This document shows positions 1-6,475 of a DNA stretch of 7,515 bases, piece after piece; the first letter of the stretch is position 1, and the number at the start of each line of letters is the position of its first letter. The translations under genes and the position numbers were made by a program. The DNA is from an uncultured Lysobacteraceae bacterium (GTDB lineage Bacteria; Pseudomonadota; Gammaproteobacteria; Xanthomonadales; Xanthomonadaceae). The stretch lies in assembly GCA_946482565.1 (NCBI GenBank), contig CAMLSB010000089.1, forward strand, positions 1 through 7,515, given 5' to 3'. The notes below the pieces were generated by a model, which saw nothing but the letters and a program-made list of their open reading frames with translations, was not told the origin of the DNA and made no database searches.

Positions 1-1289
1 TTCTCGCCGAGCATGCCCATGAACGGGATCGAGCCGCCTTCGCCCATGTACATCGCGGGTGCGCCGAAGAACTCCTGGCTCGCGGTGCCGATCGCGTGGT
101 CGAGCCACGGCGCGAGCGCCGGCGCGTTCCAGCCGGTCGAGGCCTTCTCGAGGTCGAGCGTGACCTTCGCGCCGTTCGGCGGGTCGCGCAGCAGCGCTTC
201 CTTCAGCAGTTCGCCGGCGCGCTTGCCGTCGAGCGTCGGCGGCAGGCGCAGCGACAGCTTCACCGCCGTCTGCGGGCGCAGCACGTTGCCGGCGGAGGCG
301 AGAGGCGGGATGCCGTCGGCGCCGGTGATCGAAAGCGCCGGGCGCCAGGTGCGGTTGAGCACGAGTTCGTCGAGCTTGTCGGACATCGGCGTCATGCCGG
401 GCAGCAGCGGGAACTTGTCGAACACGTCGTCGCCGAGCACGTCGGCGACTTTCGACGCCTGCGCGAGGCGGTCCGCGGGGATCGGCGCATGCAGGCCGTC
501 GAGCAGGATGCGGCCGGTGTCCTCGTCCTCGATGCGCGACAGCAGCTGGCGCAGCAGGCGGAAGCTCGACGGCACGATGCCGGATGCGTCGCCGGAATGC
601 ACGCCTTCCTCGAGCACCTTGACGGTGAGGTTGCCGCCGGCCAGGCCGCGCAGCGAAGTCGTGCACCACAGTTGCTCGTAGTTGCCGCAGCCGGAATCGA
701 GGCACACGACCAGCGAGGGCTTGCCGATGCGATCGGCGAGGTGGTCGACGTAGGCGGGCAGGTCGTAGCTGCCGGATTCCTCGCAGGCTTCGATCAGGAT
801 CACGCAGCGCGCATGCGGCGTGTCCTGGTCGCGCAACGCCATCAGCGCCGCGAGCGAACCGAAGATCGCGTAGCCGTCGTCGGCGCCGCCGCGGCCGTAC
901 AGTCGGTCGCCCTTGAGCACGGGCTTCCACGGGCCGAGGTCGTCGTCCCAGCCGGTCATCTCGGGCTGCTTGTCGAGGTGGCCGTACAGCAGCACGCAAT
1001 CGTCGCCGACCGACGCGCCCTTCGCGGGCACCTCGAGGTAGATCAGCGGCGTGCGGCCTTCCAGGCGCACGACCTCGACGACGAGGCCGTCGATCGGCTG
1101 CGCCTTCGCCCAGCCTTCCATCAGCGCGACCGCGGCGTCCATGTGCCCGTGCGCGACCCAGTCGGTGTCGAACATCGGCGACTTGTTCGGGATCCGGATG
1201 TACTCCACCAGGTGCGGAACGATGTCGTCGTCCCACTTGGCGGAGACGAAACGGTCGGCGCGAGCGGCATCGAACGGGCTGGCGGTCAT
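1..1289 (-). CDS. M20-family metallopeptidase (dipeptidase-like), C-terminus cut by window edge
   Basis: This is a zinc-dependent amidohydrolase/peptidase of the M20 (ArgE/DapE/CNDP) family. It probably acts as a cytosolic dipeptidase, since no signal peptide is visible. The start is the ATG at 1287-1289 (MTASPFDAARADRF); 429 residues are visible in frame and no stop is reached before the left edge. M20 signatures occur in order: YGHLDKQPE with metal ligand H104 and D106, GRGGADDGYA with bridging D137, EACEESGS with catalytic-base/ligand pair E170-E171, LDSGCGN with ligand D198, and the lid-domain HSGD at 231-234. EGGSIPF at 417-423 precedes the last conserved His, which lies outside the window. 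Related dipeptidases are about 450-480 residues, so only a few dozen residues are missing. The family call is firm; substrate cannot be read from sequence. No strong Shine-Dalgarno precedes the ATG. The gene diverges from the comEA-like gene. Confidence 0.93.
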   Translation of the reverse strand, partial: MTASPFDAARADRFVSAKWDDDIVPHLVEYIRIPNKSPMFDTDWVAHGHMDAAVALMEGWAKAQPIDGLVVEVVRLEGRTPLIYLEVPAKGASVGDDCVLLYGHLDKQPEMTGWDDDLGPWKPVLKGDRLYGRGGADDGYAIFGSLAALMALRDQDTPHARCVILIEACEESGSYDLPAYVDHLADRIGKPSLVVCLDSGCGNYEQLWCTTSLRGLAGGNLTVKVLEEGVHSGDASGIVPSSFRLLRQLLSRIEDEDTGRILLDGLHAPIPADRLAQASKVADVLGDDVFDKFPLLPGMTPMSDKLDELVLNRTWRPALSITGADGIPPLASAGNVLRPQTAVKLSLRLPPTLDGKRAGELLKEALLRDPPNGAKVTLDLEKASTGWNAPALAPWLDHAIGTASQEFFGAPAMYMGEGGSIPFMGMLGE

Positions 1290-1320
1290 GTCGGGTCCCG
1301 GAAGGCGGATCAGGCCGCCG

Positions 1321-1326
1321 ATTCTA
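1321..1326 (-). promoter_or_regulatory. putative -10 element of the M20 peptidase gene
   Basis: Read on the minus strand this is TAGAAT, 31 bp upstream of the peptidase ATG, and it matches the sigma-70 -10 consensus TATAAT at 5 of 6 positions. No good -35 hexamer is found 16-18 bp upstream. Transcription would start near 1314 and give a leader of about 25 nt. The same TAGAAT occurs in the iron-operon promoter of this window. This is inference from consensus only. Confidence 0.4.
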
Positions 1327-1365
1327 CGCCCGGGCGTGTCGCGGGGCCTTTTCCTACCCTTCGCA

Positions 1366-1459
1366 CCGCTTTTTTCCGCGGCGGAAAGCGGGTTTTGCCG
1401 ATGCCGCGCGCGCTGCGGCGCGCGGACACTGCATCCACCGGCGGCCGAATGCCGGCCGC
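1366..1459. other. divergent intergenic region with three consecutive dyads
   Basis: This region lies between the divergent peptidase and comEA-like genes and holds three inverted repeats. The first is TTTCCGC-g-GCGGAAA at 1373-1387, a perfect 7-bp-arm dyad; an overlapping CCGCTTT/AAAGCGG pair lies at 1366-1372 and 1385-1391. The second has perfect 8-bp arms, CCGCGCGC at 1404-1411 and GCGCGCGG at 1418-1425. The third is GCGGCC at 1441-1446 with GGCCGC at 1454-1459, ending just before the comEA Shine-Dalgarno. Only the first looks like an operator; the others are GC-rich hairpins without T tracts. A -10-like GACACT lies at 1425-1430, with no convincing -35. Function is unknown. Confidence 0.4.
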
Positions 1460-1463
1460 AGCC

Positions 1464-1470
1464 AAGGAGG
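1464..1470 (+). promoter_or_regulatory. strong ribosome binding site of the comEA-like gene
   Basis: AAGGAGG is a near-perfect Shine-Dalgarno sequence 7 nt before the ATG at 1478. It is the best site in the window and fixes this start codon. Confidence 0.85.
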
Positions 1471-1477
1471 AAGATCC

Positions 1478-1843
1478 ATGAAGACGTTCACCGCCCTGCC
1501 GCGCTCGCTCACGCTGGGCATGCTGCTCGCCGCCAGTGCACTGCTGTGCGGCACCGCGTCCGCGGCCACCGCCGCCGCGGGCCGCGTCAACATCAACACC
1601 GCCGACGCCGCGACGATCGACGCGGGGCTGCTCAACATCGGCCGTTCGAAGGCCGAGGCGATCGTGGCCTATCGCAAGGAGCACGGTGCGTTCCACAGCG
1701 CCGAGCAGCTCGCGCAGGTGAAGGGCATCGGGTTGAAGACCATCGAGAAGAACCGCGACCGCATCGTGTTCGCCGGCGGCGGCGCCGCGCCCGCGGTGCA
1801 GCGCCCGGCGCGCCCCGCCGCGCGCAGGCCGGCGAAGAAGTGA
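1478..1843 (+). CDS. comEA: ComEA-like secreted helix-hairpin-helix DNA-binding protein
   Basis: This 121-residue protein resembles the small ComEA proteins of Gram-negative bacteria, which bind incoming DNA in the periplasm during natural transformation. Residues 1-29 form a Sec signal peptide: basic start, hydrophobic core LGMLLAASALLCG, and a likely ASA cleavage site at 27-29. Mature sequence begins near residue 30. The family hallmark VNINTAD is at 37-43. Two helix-hairpin-helix units follow: LLNIGRSKAEAIVAYR at 51-66 and QVKGIGLKTIEKNRDRI at 80-96, joined by HGAFHSAEQL. The tail (about 99-121) is low-complexity Gly/Ala/Pro and basic, ending RRPAKK, which could add nonspecific DNA affinity. 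It is monocistronic, with a strong RBS upstream and a terminator directly downstream. A role in competence is inferred from the family; no other competence gene is in the window. Confidence 0.88.
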   Translation: MKTFTALPRSLTLGMLLAASALLCGTASAATAAAGRVNINTADAATIDAGLLNIGRSKAEAIVAYRKEHGAFHSAEQLAQVKGIGLKTIEKNRDRIVFAGGGAAPAVQRPARPAARRPAKK

Positions 1844-1849
1844 GCTTCG

Positions 1850-1900
1850 CGCGGCCGCCGGCCAGATCCCCCTCGCCGGGGCCGGCGGCCGCGTTTCCTT
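1850..1900 (+). terminator. rho-independent terminator after the comEA-like gene
   Basis: A perfect 14-bp inverted repeat, CGCGGCCGCCGGCC at 1850-1863 and its complement at 1880-1893, encloses a 16-nt loop. TTTCCTT follows at 1894-1900. The repeat starts 6 bp after the comEA stop codon. The stem is very GC-rich and the T tract is interrupted but adequate. It separates comEA from the hutD-like gene. Confidence 0.75.
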
Positions 1901-1906
1901 CGCGGC

Positions 1907-1912
1907 TACACT
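1907..1912 (+). promoter_or_regulatory. putative -10 element placing the start site at the HutD ATG
   Basis: TACACT matches the -10 consensus TATAAT at 4 of 6 positions and ends 6 bp before the ATG at 1919. A transcript starting at the usual distance would begin at or next to the A of ATG, giving a leaderless mRNA. No Shine-Dalgarno lies between terminator and ATG, which agrees. No clear -35 is seen, because that position falls inside the terminator stem. Confidence 0.4.
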
Positions 1913-1918
1913 GCGCGG

Positions 1919-2536
1919 ATGGGACATGACGACGACGCGCCGCGCATCCTGCGCGCAGGCGATTACCGGCGCGAACGCTGGCGCAACGGCGCGGGCTGGA
2001 CGCGCGAGATCCACGCGCAGCCGACGACGCGCGGCGAGGGCTGGGACTGGCGGCTGTCCATCGCCGAGATCGACGAAGACGCGCCGTTCTCGGCGTTTCC
2101 CGGCGTCGACCGCGAGCTCGTGCTGCTGGAAGGCAACGGCCTGCGCCTGCGTTTCGACGACGGGGAGGTGGTGGAACTGCATCCACCGCACGACCGCCTG
2201 CGCTTCGCCGGCGAACGCGCGTTGCGCGGCGAGCTCATCGACGGGCCGACCCGCGACTTCAACCTGATGTGGAAGCGCGAAGCGGTCGATGCGCGACTGT
2301 GGCACCGCCCGCTGGTCGGCTCGATGCTGCTGTTCGCGGAACCGGGCAGCACCTGGGCGCTGCATGTGCTCGCGGGACAGGCCCGCGTGCAGCACGGCGA
2401 TGCGTGGCTCGGCGTCGCGCAGGGCGACACGATCCTGCTGGAAGCGGGCGGGAGCGAGCGTCGCCGCCTCCCGCTGGATGGCGGCGGCGAACTGCTGGTC
2501 GTGCGCGTGACGCCGGCCGGCGTTGCGGTGGACTGA
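1919..2536 (+). CDS. HutD/Ves family cupin-like protein
   Basis: This 205-residue protein belongs to the HutD/Ves family (bicupin fold), known from histidine-utilisation loci and from E. coli Ves. Its biochemical role is unsettled; a regulatory or ligand-sensing role in histidine catabolism has been proposed for HutD. Family blocks are visible in order: WRNGAGWTRE at 21-30, WDWRLSIAEIDEDAPFSAFPGVDR at 42-65 (here split by the usual FSxFPGxDR core), LVLLEGNGL at 67-75, and GPTRDFNLMWKR at 109-120. The second half (about 130-200) looks like another beta-barrel, with GQARVQHGDAWLGVAQGD. Length is normal for the family. No hutH, hutU, hutI or hutC is present nearby, so the gene is an orphan. The ATG lacks a Shine-Dalgarno and sits 6 bp after a -10-like element. 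An internal start is unlikely because WRNGAGW lies close to the N-terminus. It converges on the PepSY gene with 38 bp between stops. Confidence 0.88.
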   Translation: MGHDDDAPRILRAGDYRRERWRNGAGWTREIHAQPTTRGEGWDWRLSIAEIDEDAPFSAFPGVDRELVLLEGNGLRLRFDDGEVVELHPPHDRLRFAGERALRGELIDGPTRDFNLMWKREAVDARLWHRPLVGSMLLFAEPGSTWALHVLAGQARVQHGDAWLGVAQGDTILLEAGGSERRRLPLDGGGELLVVRVTPAGVAVD

Positions 2537-2574
2537 GTCGCTGTGGGGCTGCGGGAAGGATCGAAGCGCGGCCG

Positions 2575-3210
2575 TCAGGCCAGCGCCGGCCCGAGCACCG
2601 CGGCGAGCACCAGCAGCGACACCGCGAACACGCTCATCACCAGCTGCTTCGGCGTGCGGCCGCGCGCCCACATCCAGATGCCCGACAGCCCCAGCAGCAG
2701 CATCGCGATCGCGAAGCTGTCGGCGAGCAGCACCCAGGCGAAGCCGCCGCCCACCGCCTTGTGCAGGCGGTTGAACGCGGCCAACCAGGTCTGGCGGTTG
2801 TGCTTGACCTCCGCGGTCGTCGCGCCCGGCTTGTACTGCAGCGCCCAGGATTCCCGCGCGTTGCCGCCCGACAGGTTCCATTGCTCCGGCGCGTCTTCGC
2901 GCGCGCCGCGCGGCGCGCCCTTGCGGATCGTTTGCGCGTCCAGGCCCTGCGACTGCAGCAGCCACTTCGACAGGTCCTCGGCCGATGCACGTGCGGCCAT
3001 CGGCACTTCGAGCACCACGCGCCCGGTCTCGATGCTGTCGCCCTGCGGCCAGGCGTTGTCGCCCATGCGGTGGTTCATCACCAGGCCGGTATAGCCATAG
3101 ACGATCGCCGCGATCGCGCCCCACGCACCGATCCACAGGTGCAGCTGGCGGATCCAGCGGTAGGTGCGAGGGTTGCCGCGCGGGCGGAAGGGAGGAAGCG
3201 TCTTCGTCAT
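2575..3210 (-). CDS. PepSY-associated transmembrane protein, third gene of the iron operon
   Basis: This 211-residue inner-membrane protein resembles the short PepSY_TM-like family, which is often found beside TonB-dependent siderophore receptors. Three hydrophobic segments are visible: about 25-45 (WIGAWGAIAAIVYGYTGLV), about 155-181 (GFAWVLLADSFAIAMLLLGLSGIWMW) and about 190-210 at the C-terminus. Between the first two is a soluble region of about 105 residues, expected to be periplasmic. Histidines H24 and H47 flank the first helix, and H137 and H150 precede the second. In related PepSY-TM proteins such His residues are candidate heme ligands for transmembrane electron transfer, which suggests ferric-siderophore reduction; this is inference. 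The ATG lies 3 bp after the piuC stop without a good Shine-Dalgarno, so translation is probably coupled. No T-tracted hairpin follows the stop. Confidence 0.83.
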   Translation of the reverse strand: MTKTLPPFRPRGNPRTYRWIRQLHLWIGAWGAIAAIVYGYTGLVMNHRMGDNAWPQGDSIETGRVVLEVPMAARASAEDLSKWLLQSQGLDAQTIRKGAPRGAREDAPEQWNLSGGNARESWALQYKPGATTAEVKHNRQTWLAAFNRLHKAVGGGFAWVLLADSFAIAMLLLGLSGIWMWARGRTPKQLVMSVFAVSLLVLAAVLGPALA

Positions 3211-3213
3211 GTG

Positions 3214-3945
3214 TCAGGTCTCGGCCCAGCGCCGCAGGAGGTTGTGGTAGATGCCGGTCAGCCGCAGCAGCGCCTCGCGGCTGTCCGGCGACGCGCTGGC
3301 GCCGGTGGCGGTGAGCGCCTGGATCGAGGTGTCCAGCTGGTAGAGCAGCTGCCGCTGCTCCAGGTCGCGGACCAGGCTCTGGATCCAGAAGAACGACGCG
3401 AGGCGCGCGCCGCGCGTCACCGGCTCGACGCGGTGCAGGCTGCTCGACGGATACAGGATCAGGTCGCCGGCCGGCAGCTTCACCTCGTGCTCGCCGTAGG
3501 TGTCGTCGACGACGAGGCCGCCGCCGTCGTATTCGTCCGGCTCGTTGAGGAAGAGCGTGCAGGACAGGTCGCTGCGCACGTAACCGTGCTCGCCGGGCAG
3601 GCCCCCCGGGAGGCCGCCGGATGCGCTGGCGGGCAGGGCCATCACCGCGCCGTCGACATGCGCGCCGTAGGTGCCGCCGCCTTCGTAGCGGTTGAAGCGC
3701 GGTGGCAGCGTGCGCAGCGGCAGCGCGGCGGCGAAGTACATCGGGTTGTGCGCGAGCGCCGCCAGCACCACCGCGCCGAGCTCGCGCCGCAGCGGCGAGT
3801 CTTCGGCGAGCTGCAGGTTGCGCTTGACCTGCGCGCCCTGGGCGCCGACGGTCTGGCGGCCGTCGACCCACTCGGCGCCGTCCAGCGCCGCGCGGATGCG
3901 CGCGAGCTGTTCGCGGTCGAGGATGCCGGGAATGTGCAGCAGCAT
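3214..3945 (-). CDS. piuC: PKHD-type Fe(II)/2-oxoglutarate dioxygenase, PiuC/YbiX family
   Basis: This 243-residue cytosolic protein belongs to the PiuC/YbiX family of Fe(II)- and 2-oxoglutarate-dependent oxygenases. The genes usually sit next to fiu/piuA receptor genes, as ybiX does after fiu in E. coli. Family landmarks are RNLQL at 42-46, [15 protein letters not shown] at 73-87, and the iron triad H96-x-D98 (YGAHVDG) with H171 in [10 protein letters not shown]181 (RGAR) is the expected 2-oxoglutarate-binding Arg, and YHNLLRRW closes the protein. The usual length is about 226 residues; the excess is mostly a Gly/Pro-rich insertion at about 105-119 ([15 protein letters not shown]). Two positions that are Glu in relatives as I recall them (GGE motifs) are Gly here, G91 and G143. 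The substrate is unknown; a role in processing or hydroxylating siderophore is inferred. The start is fixed by GGAGG 5 nt upstream. Confidence 0.93.
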   Translation of the reverse strand: MLLHIPGILDREQLARIRAALDGAEWVDGRQTVGAQGAQVKRNLQLAEDSPLRRELGAVVLAALAHNPMYFAAALPLRTLPPRFNRYEGGGTYGAHVDGAVMALPASASGGLPGGLPGEHGYVRSDLSCTLFLNEPDEYDGGGLVVDDTYGEHEVKLPAGDLILYPSSSLHRVEPVTRGARLASFFWIQSLVRDLEQRQLLYQLDTSIQALTATGASASPDSREALLRLTGIYHNLLRRWAET

Positions 3946-3950
3946 GGCGG

Positions 3951-3955
3951 CCTCC
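3951..3955 (-). promoter_or_regulatory. ribosome binding site of piuC
   Basis: On the minus strand GGAGG follows directly after the receptor stop codon (3956-3958) and lies 5 nt before the piuC ATG. Stop, Shine-Dalgarno and start fall within 16 bp, which indicates one transcript and coupled translation. Confidence 0.75.
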
Positions 3956-6343
3956 TCAGAAGGCGAAGTCGACGCTCAGCACGAAGGTGCGCGGCGTGCC
4001 CGGGGTATAGCGGTAACCGCTCTTGTTGATCGCCGCCACGTAGCGCTTGTCGAACAGGTTGTAGGCGTTGAGCCGCAGCGTGAGGCGGTCGCCGACCGGA
4101 AGCGAGGCCACCGCGTCATAGACGATCCAGGGCTTGGTGTGGTCGGGCGTCCCGACCGCGCCGTCCGTGCCCTTGTGCAGGCCCGAGGTGTAGCGGATGC
4201 CGCCGCCCAGGGTCAGTCCTGAGTCGAACCGGTACGTGCTCCAGCTCGTCACTGCATCCGCCGGCGTGTAGGTCAGGTTGGCCGTGCCATCCGCGGCGAG
4301 GTTGGGGCCTTCCTCGACCTTCGCGTCCTGGTGCAGGTAGCCCAGCGACAGGTCCCAGTGCGGGGTGAGGCTGCCGGCCAGCGACAGCTCGACGCCCTGC
4401 ACGCGCTTGCGGCCGGTCTGCGAGTAGCCGCCGGGCGCCTCGGTGTCGGCGACGATCTCGTTGCTGACGTCGGTGCGGAACAGCGCCAGGTTCAGCGTGG
4501 CGCCGCGCGGGACGATGGCCCACTTGGCGCCGGCTTCGTACGTCCGGGCCTTCTGCGGGTCGTTGTCGATGTTGTCGGCGCTGTTGGCGGCGGTGCTCAG
4601 GCTGAAGTTGGCACCGCCGGGCGGCTGTTGCGACAAGGCCGCGTTCGCGTAGAGGCTGAGCGCTTCGACCGGCTTGTACACCGCGCCGAGCTTGTAGTTC
4701 AGCAGCGTGCCGGACACATGCAGGTCCGCGGAGGGAACGACCGTTCCGTTGGCGACGCCGGCGGGGCAGGCGACGCCGTTGCGCGGCAGCGGCACGGTCG
4801 TCGTGCAGACGGCGGTGGCGTCGTAGTCGGTCGTGTAGTGGTCGGCGCGGAGGCCGGCACTCAGCAGGAAGCGTTCGCCGAACTTCATCGTGTCGAAGAG
4901 GTAGGCCGCGGTGGTGTCGGTGCGGCCCCTGGAGTCCGCGCCGCTGCGGTGGTACTCCAGCGTTCCCGCATCATTCCATTCGGGATCGTAGAGGTTGATC
5001 GGCGGCAGGCGGCCGCTGGTGGCGATCGCGTGCGCGCCCTGTTCCTCGCGCGTCAGCTCCAGCCCGGTGGTGAGGAAGTGCGCGACCGCCCCCGTGCGGA
5101 AATCGGCGCGCAGGTTCAGCTGGTCGGTGAGGATGCGGTTCTGCTGGTCGCGCGTGCTGAAGTTGCTGCGCTGCAGGGTGTAGGTCGACAGGTCGTCCCT
5201 GTCGGTCCAGTGGATGTTGCCGGCCTGCGGATTGCCGCTGTTGCCGCCGGTGGCCGTGTAGGAGGTGATGAAGTAGTCCTGCGCGGTCCTGCCCCAGCGC
5301 AGCGTGTTGGCCAGCTTCAGCGCGGGCGTGAAATCGTGCTCGATGCGCAAGGTCGCCATCCGGGCGGTGACGTCGTCGTGGTCGAGGGGGCTGCCGTAGT
5401 AGTTTTCCGGATCGACCGGGTGTCCGGCGAGTTGCTCGAGGCCCGGCTGCGGCAGCCAGGACGGCAGGCCGATGGTGGGCACGAAGCCGTCGGGCACGTT
5501 GTCCTGCTCCACGTACAACAGGTTGAGGAACACGCGCGTGTCGGTGCCGAGGCCGAAGCCCAGCGAGGGCGCAATGCCGCGCCGCGAATTGTTGATGCGG
5601 TCGCGGCCTGCGACGTCGCTGTCCTGCCACAGCGCATTGATGCGCAGCGCGCTGGTCGCGCCGAGCGAGGCGTTGATGTCGGCGGTGGCGCGGCGCTGGC
5701 CGTCGGCGCCGATCGAGGCGCTCGCGGACGTGCCCTCGGACAGGTTGGCTTGCTTGGTGACCATGTTGATCGAGCCCGTCGGGGCAGAACGGCCGGTGTC
5801 GGTGCCGGCCGGACCCTTCACCACTTCCACCTGCTCGATGTTGAACAGGTCGCGCGATACCGCGCCGAGGTCGCGCGCGCCGTCGACGAAGATGCTGCTG
5901 GAGCTGTCGAAGCCGCGCATGTAGAGCGTGTCGCCGGTGCTGGTGGCGCCGTTCTCGCCGGCGTAGAACGTGCCGACGCCCGGGCTGTTGCGCAGCGCCT
6001 CGGTCAGCGTGGTCGCGCCCTGTTGCTGGAGCAGTTCCTTGCCGAGCACTTCGATGGTCTGCGGCGTGTCCTGCAGGGTCTGGGTGGCCTTGGGGGAGGC
6101 GAGCTTGTCGCGGCGCACCGCGTCGCCGACGACCTCGACCTTGCCGAGGGTGCGGATCTGGTCGTCCGCGGCAGGGCCGCGCGCGGCGGCGGGAGTCGCG
6201 TGTTCGGCGTCCTGTGCGGCCGCCGCGAGCGGGGTCGCCAGGGCCAGCCCGGCCACCAGCGCGGCCGAGAGGGGGAGCATCGCGGGGAACTGGGACGAAG
6301 CGACGGGGCGGGCCGCGTGCTTGCGGCGCTGGATAGGGGACAT
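3956..6343 (-). CDS. fiu: Fiu-like TonB-dependent catecholate siderophore receptor
   Basis: This 795-residue outer-membrane receptor should import ferric catecholates with energy from TonB-ExbBD. A long basic N-terminus leads to a signal peptide with core [19 protein letters not shown] and cleavage near residue 43. A TonB-box-like GKVEVVGDA is at 67-75. The plug spans about 85-197 and includes [24 protein letters not shown], the MRGFD block at 142-146, [19 protein letters not shown] at 172-190 and INMVTK. The barrel runs from about 200 to the terminal Phe795. Segments such as [41 protein letters not shown] and INKSGYRY match my recollection of E. coli Fiu, so Fiu/PiuA orthology is preferred over other siderophore receptors. 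C513 and C526 probably form a disulfide in an extracellular loop, also seen in Fiu. The ATG at 6341-6343 has no clear Shine-Dalgarno; M22 is an alternative start that keeps the signal core. Expression is probably Fur-repressed. Confidence 0.95.
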   Translation of the reverse strand: MSPIQRRKHAARPVASSQFPAMLPLSAALVAGLALATPLAAAAQDAEHATPAAARGPAADDQIRTLGKVEVVGDAVRRDKLASPKATQTLQDTPQTIEVLGKELLQQQGATTLTEALRNSPGVGTFYAGENGATSTGDTLYMRGFDSSSSIFVDGARDLGAVSRDLFNIEQVEVVKGPAGTDTGRSAPTGSINMVTKQANLSEGTSASASIGADGQRRATADINASLGATSALRINALWQDSDVAGRDRINNSRRGIAPSLGFGLGTDTRVFLNLLYVEQDNVPDGFVPTIGLPSWLPQPGLEQLAGHPVDPENYYGSPLDHDDVTARMATLRIEHDFTPALKLANTLRWGRTAQDYFITSYTATGGNSGNPQAGNIHWTDRDDLSTYTLQRSNFSTRDQQNRILTDQLNLRADFRTGAVAHFLTTGLELTREEQGAHAIATSGRLPPINLYDPEWNDAGTLEYHRSGADSRGRTDTTAAYLFDTMKFGERFLLSAGLRADHYTTDYDATAVCTTTVPLPRNGVACPAGVANGTVVPSADLHVSGTLLNYKLGAVYKPVEALSLYANAALSQQPPGGANFSLSTAANSADNIDNDPQKARTYEAGAKWAIVPRGATLNLALFRTDVSNEIVADTEAPGGYSQTGRKRVQGVELSLAGSLTPHWDLSLGYLHQDAKVEEGPNLAADGTANLTYTPADAVTSWSTYRFDSGLTLGGGIRYTSGLHKGTDGAVGTPDHTKPWIVYDAVASLPVGDRLTLRLNAYNLFDKRYVAAINKSGYRYTPGTPRTFVLSVDFAF

Positions 6344-6390
6344 GTGCGAATTACCGGAAATGAATGGGGAAGGCCAAGGGCCGCGGCGCC

Positions 6391-6420
6391 ATTCTATTCC
6401 GCAATGAGAATGATTCGCAA
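6391..6420 (-). promoter_or_regulatory. putative sigma-70 promoter of the iron operon
   Basis: On the minus strand TTGCGA (6415-6420) is a 4/6 match to the -35 consensus and TAGAAT (6391-6396) a 5/6 match to the -10, separated by 18 bp. Transcription would begin near 6384 and leave a leader of about 40 nt before the receptor ATG. The Fur-like site covers the -35 and part of the spacer, which suits repression. Confidence 0.6.
6405..6419. promoter_or_regulatory. Fur box overlapping the receptor promoter
   Basis: TGAGAATGATTCGCA matches the 7-1-7 Fur consensus TGATAATNATTATCA at 11 of 14 defined positions, and its half-sites are complementary at 6 of 7 positions. An additional dyad, ATTCG-CAATA-CGAAT at 6413-6427, overlaps it, so a second Fur dimer could bind. 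The region is an AT-rich island in a GC-rich genome. Position over the -35 and downstream genes for iron uptake support the call. Confidence 0.75.
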
Positions 6421-6436
6421 TACGAATCTCAAATGA

Positions 6437-6475
6437 TGAGACCCGCCCAGGCCCGGCAGCCCAAGCGGGGTCTCA
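6437..6475 (-). terminator. hairpin at the end of the suf-side operon
   Basis: TGAGACCCGC (6437-6446) pairs with GCGGG(g)TCTCA (6465-6475), giving a 10-bp stem with one bulged G and an 18-nt loop that is itself GC-rich. On the minus strand only TCATTT follows, so the T tract is poor. The distal arm contains the Rieske stop codon (6473-6475). It may be a weak intrinsic terminator or a 3'-end stabilising hairpin. It ends 6 bp from the dyad of the Fur region. Confidence 0.5.

Noticed and set aside
96..1481. A 461-codon open frame on the plus strand antisense to the M20 peptidase
   Set aside because: It is low-complexity His/Arg/Ala/Val-rich, has no recognisable motif, and the opposite strand carries all M20 catalytic motifs.
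1541..1552. Possible lipobox (ALLC) in the ComEA-like signal peptide
   Set aside because: The residue before Cys24 is Leu, not the small residue that lipoprotein signal peptidase needs, and a clean ASA signal peptidase I site follows at 27-29.
2537..2574. Possible bidirectional terminator between the convergent hutD-like and PepSY genes
   Set aside because: No stem with a T tract was found on either strand in this 38-bp gap; only short GC-rich self-complementarity is present.
1310..3871. An 853-codon open frame on the minus strand crossing comEA, hutD, the PepSY gene and piuC
   Set aside because: It is Arg/Ala/Pro/Gly-rich with no family motifs and overlaps four well-supported genes in other frames. 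Stop codons are rare in off-frames at this G+C.
2269..4029. A 586-codon open frame on the plus strand overlapping the hutD 3' end and antisense to the PepSY and piuC genes
   Set aside because: Shadow composition only; the genes it overlaps have clear family motifs and good start/stop spacing.
4331..6436. A 701-codon open frame on the plus strand antisense to the receptor gene
   Set aside because: Its composition (Val/Gly/Arg/Ala/Gln repeats) is typical of the reverse-complement frame of a high-GC gene; no domain is recognisable, and the receptor on the other strand is certain.
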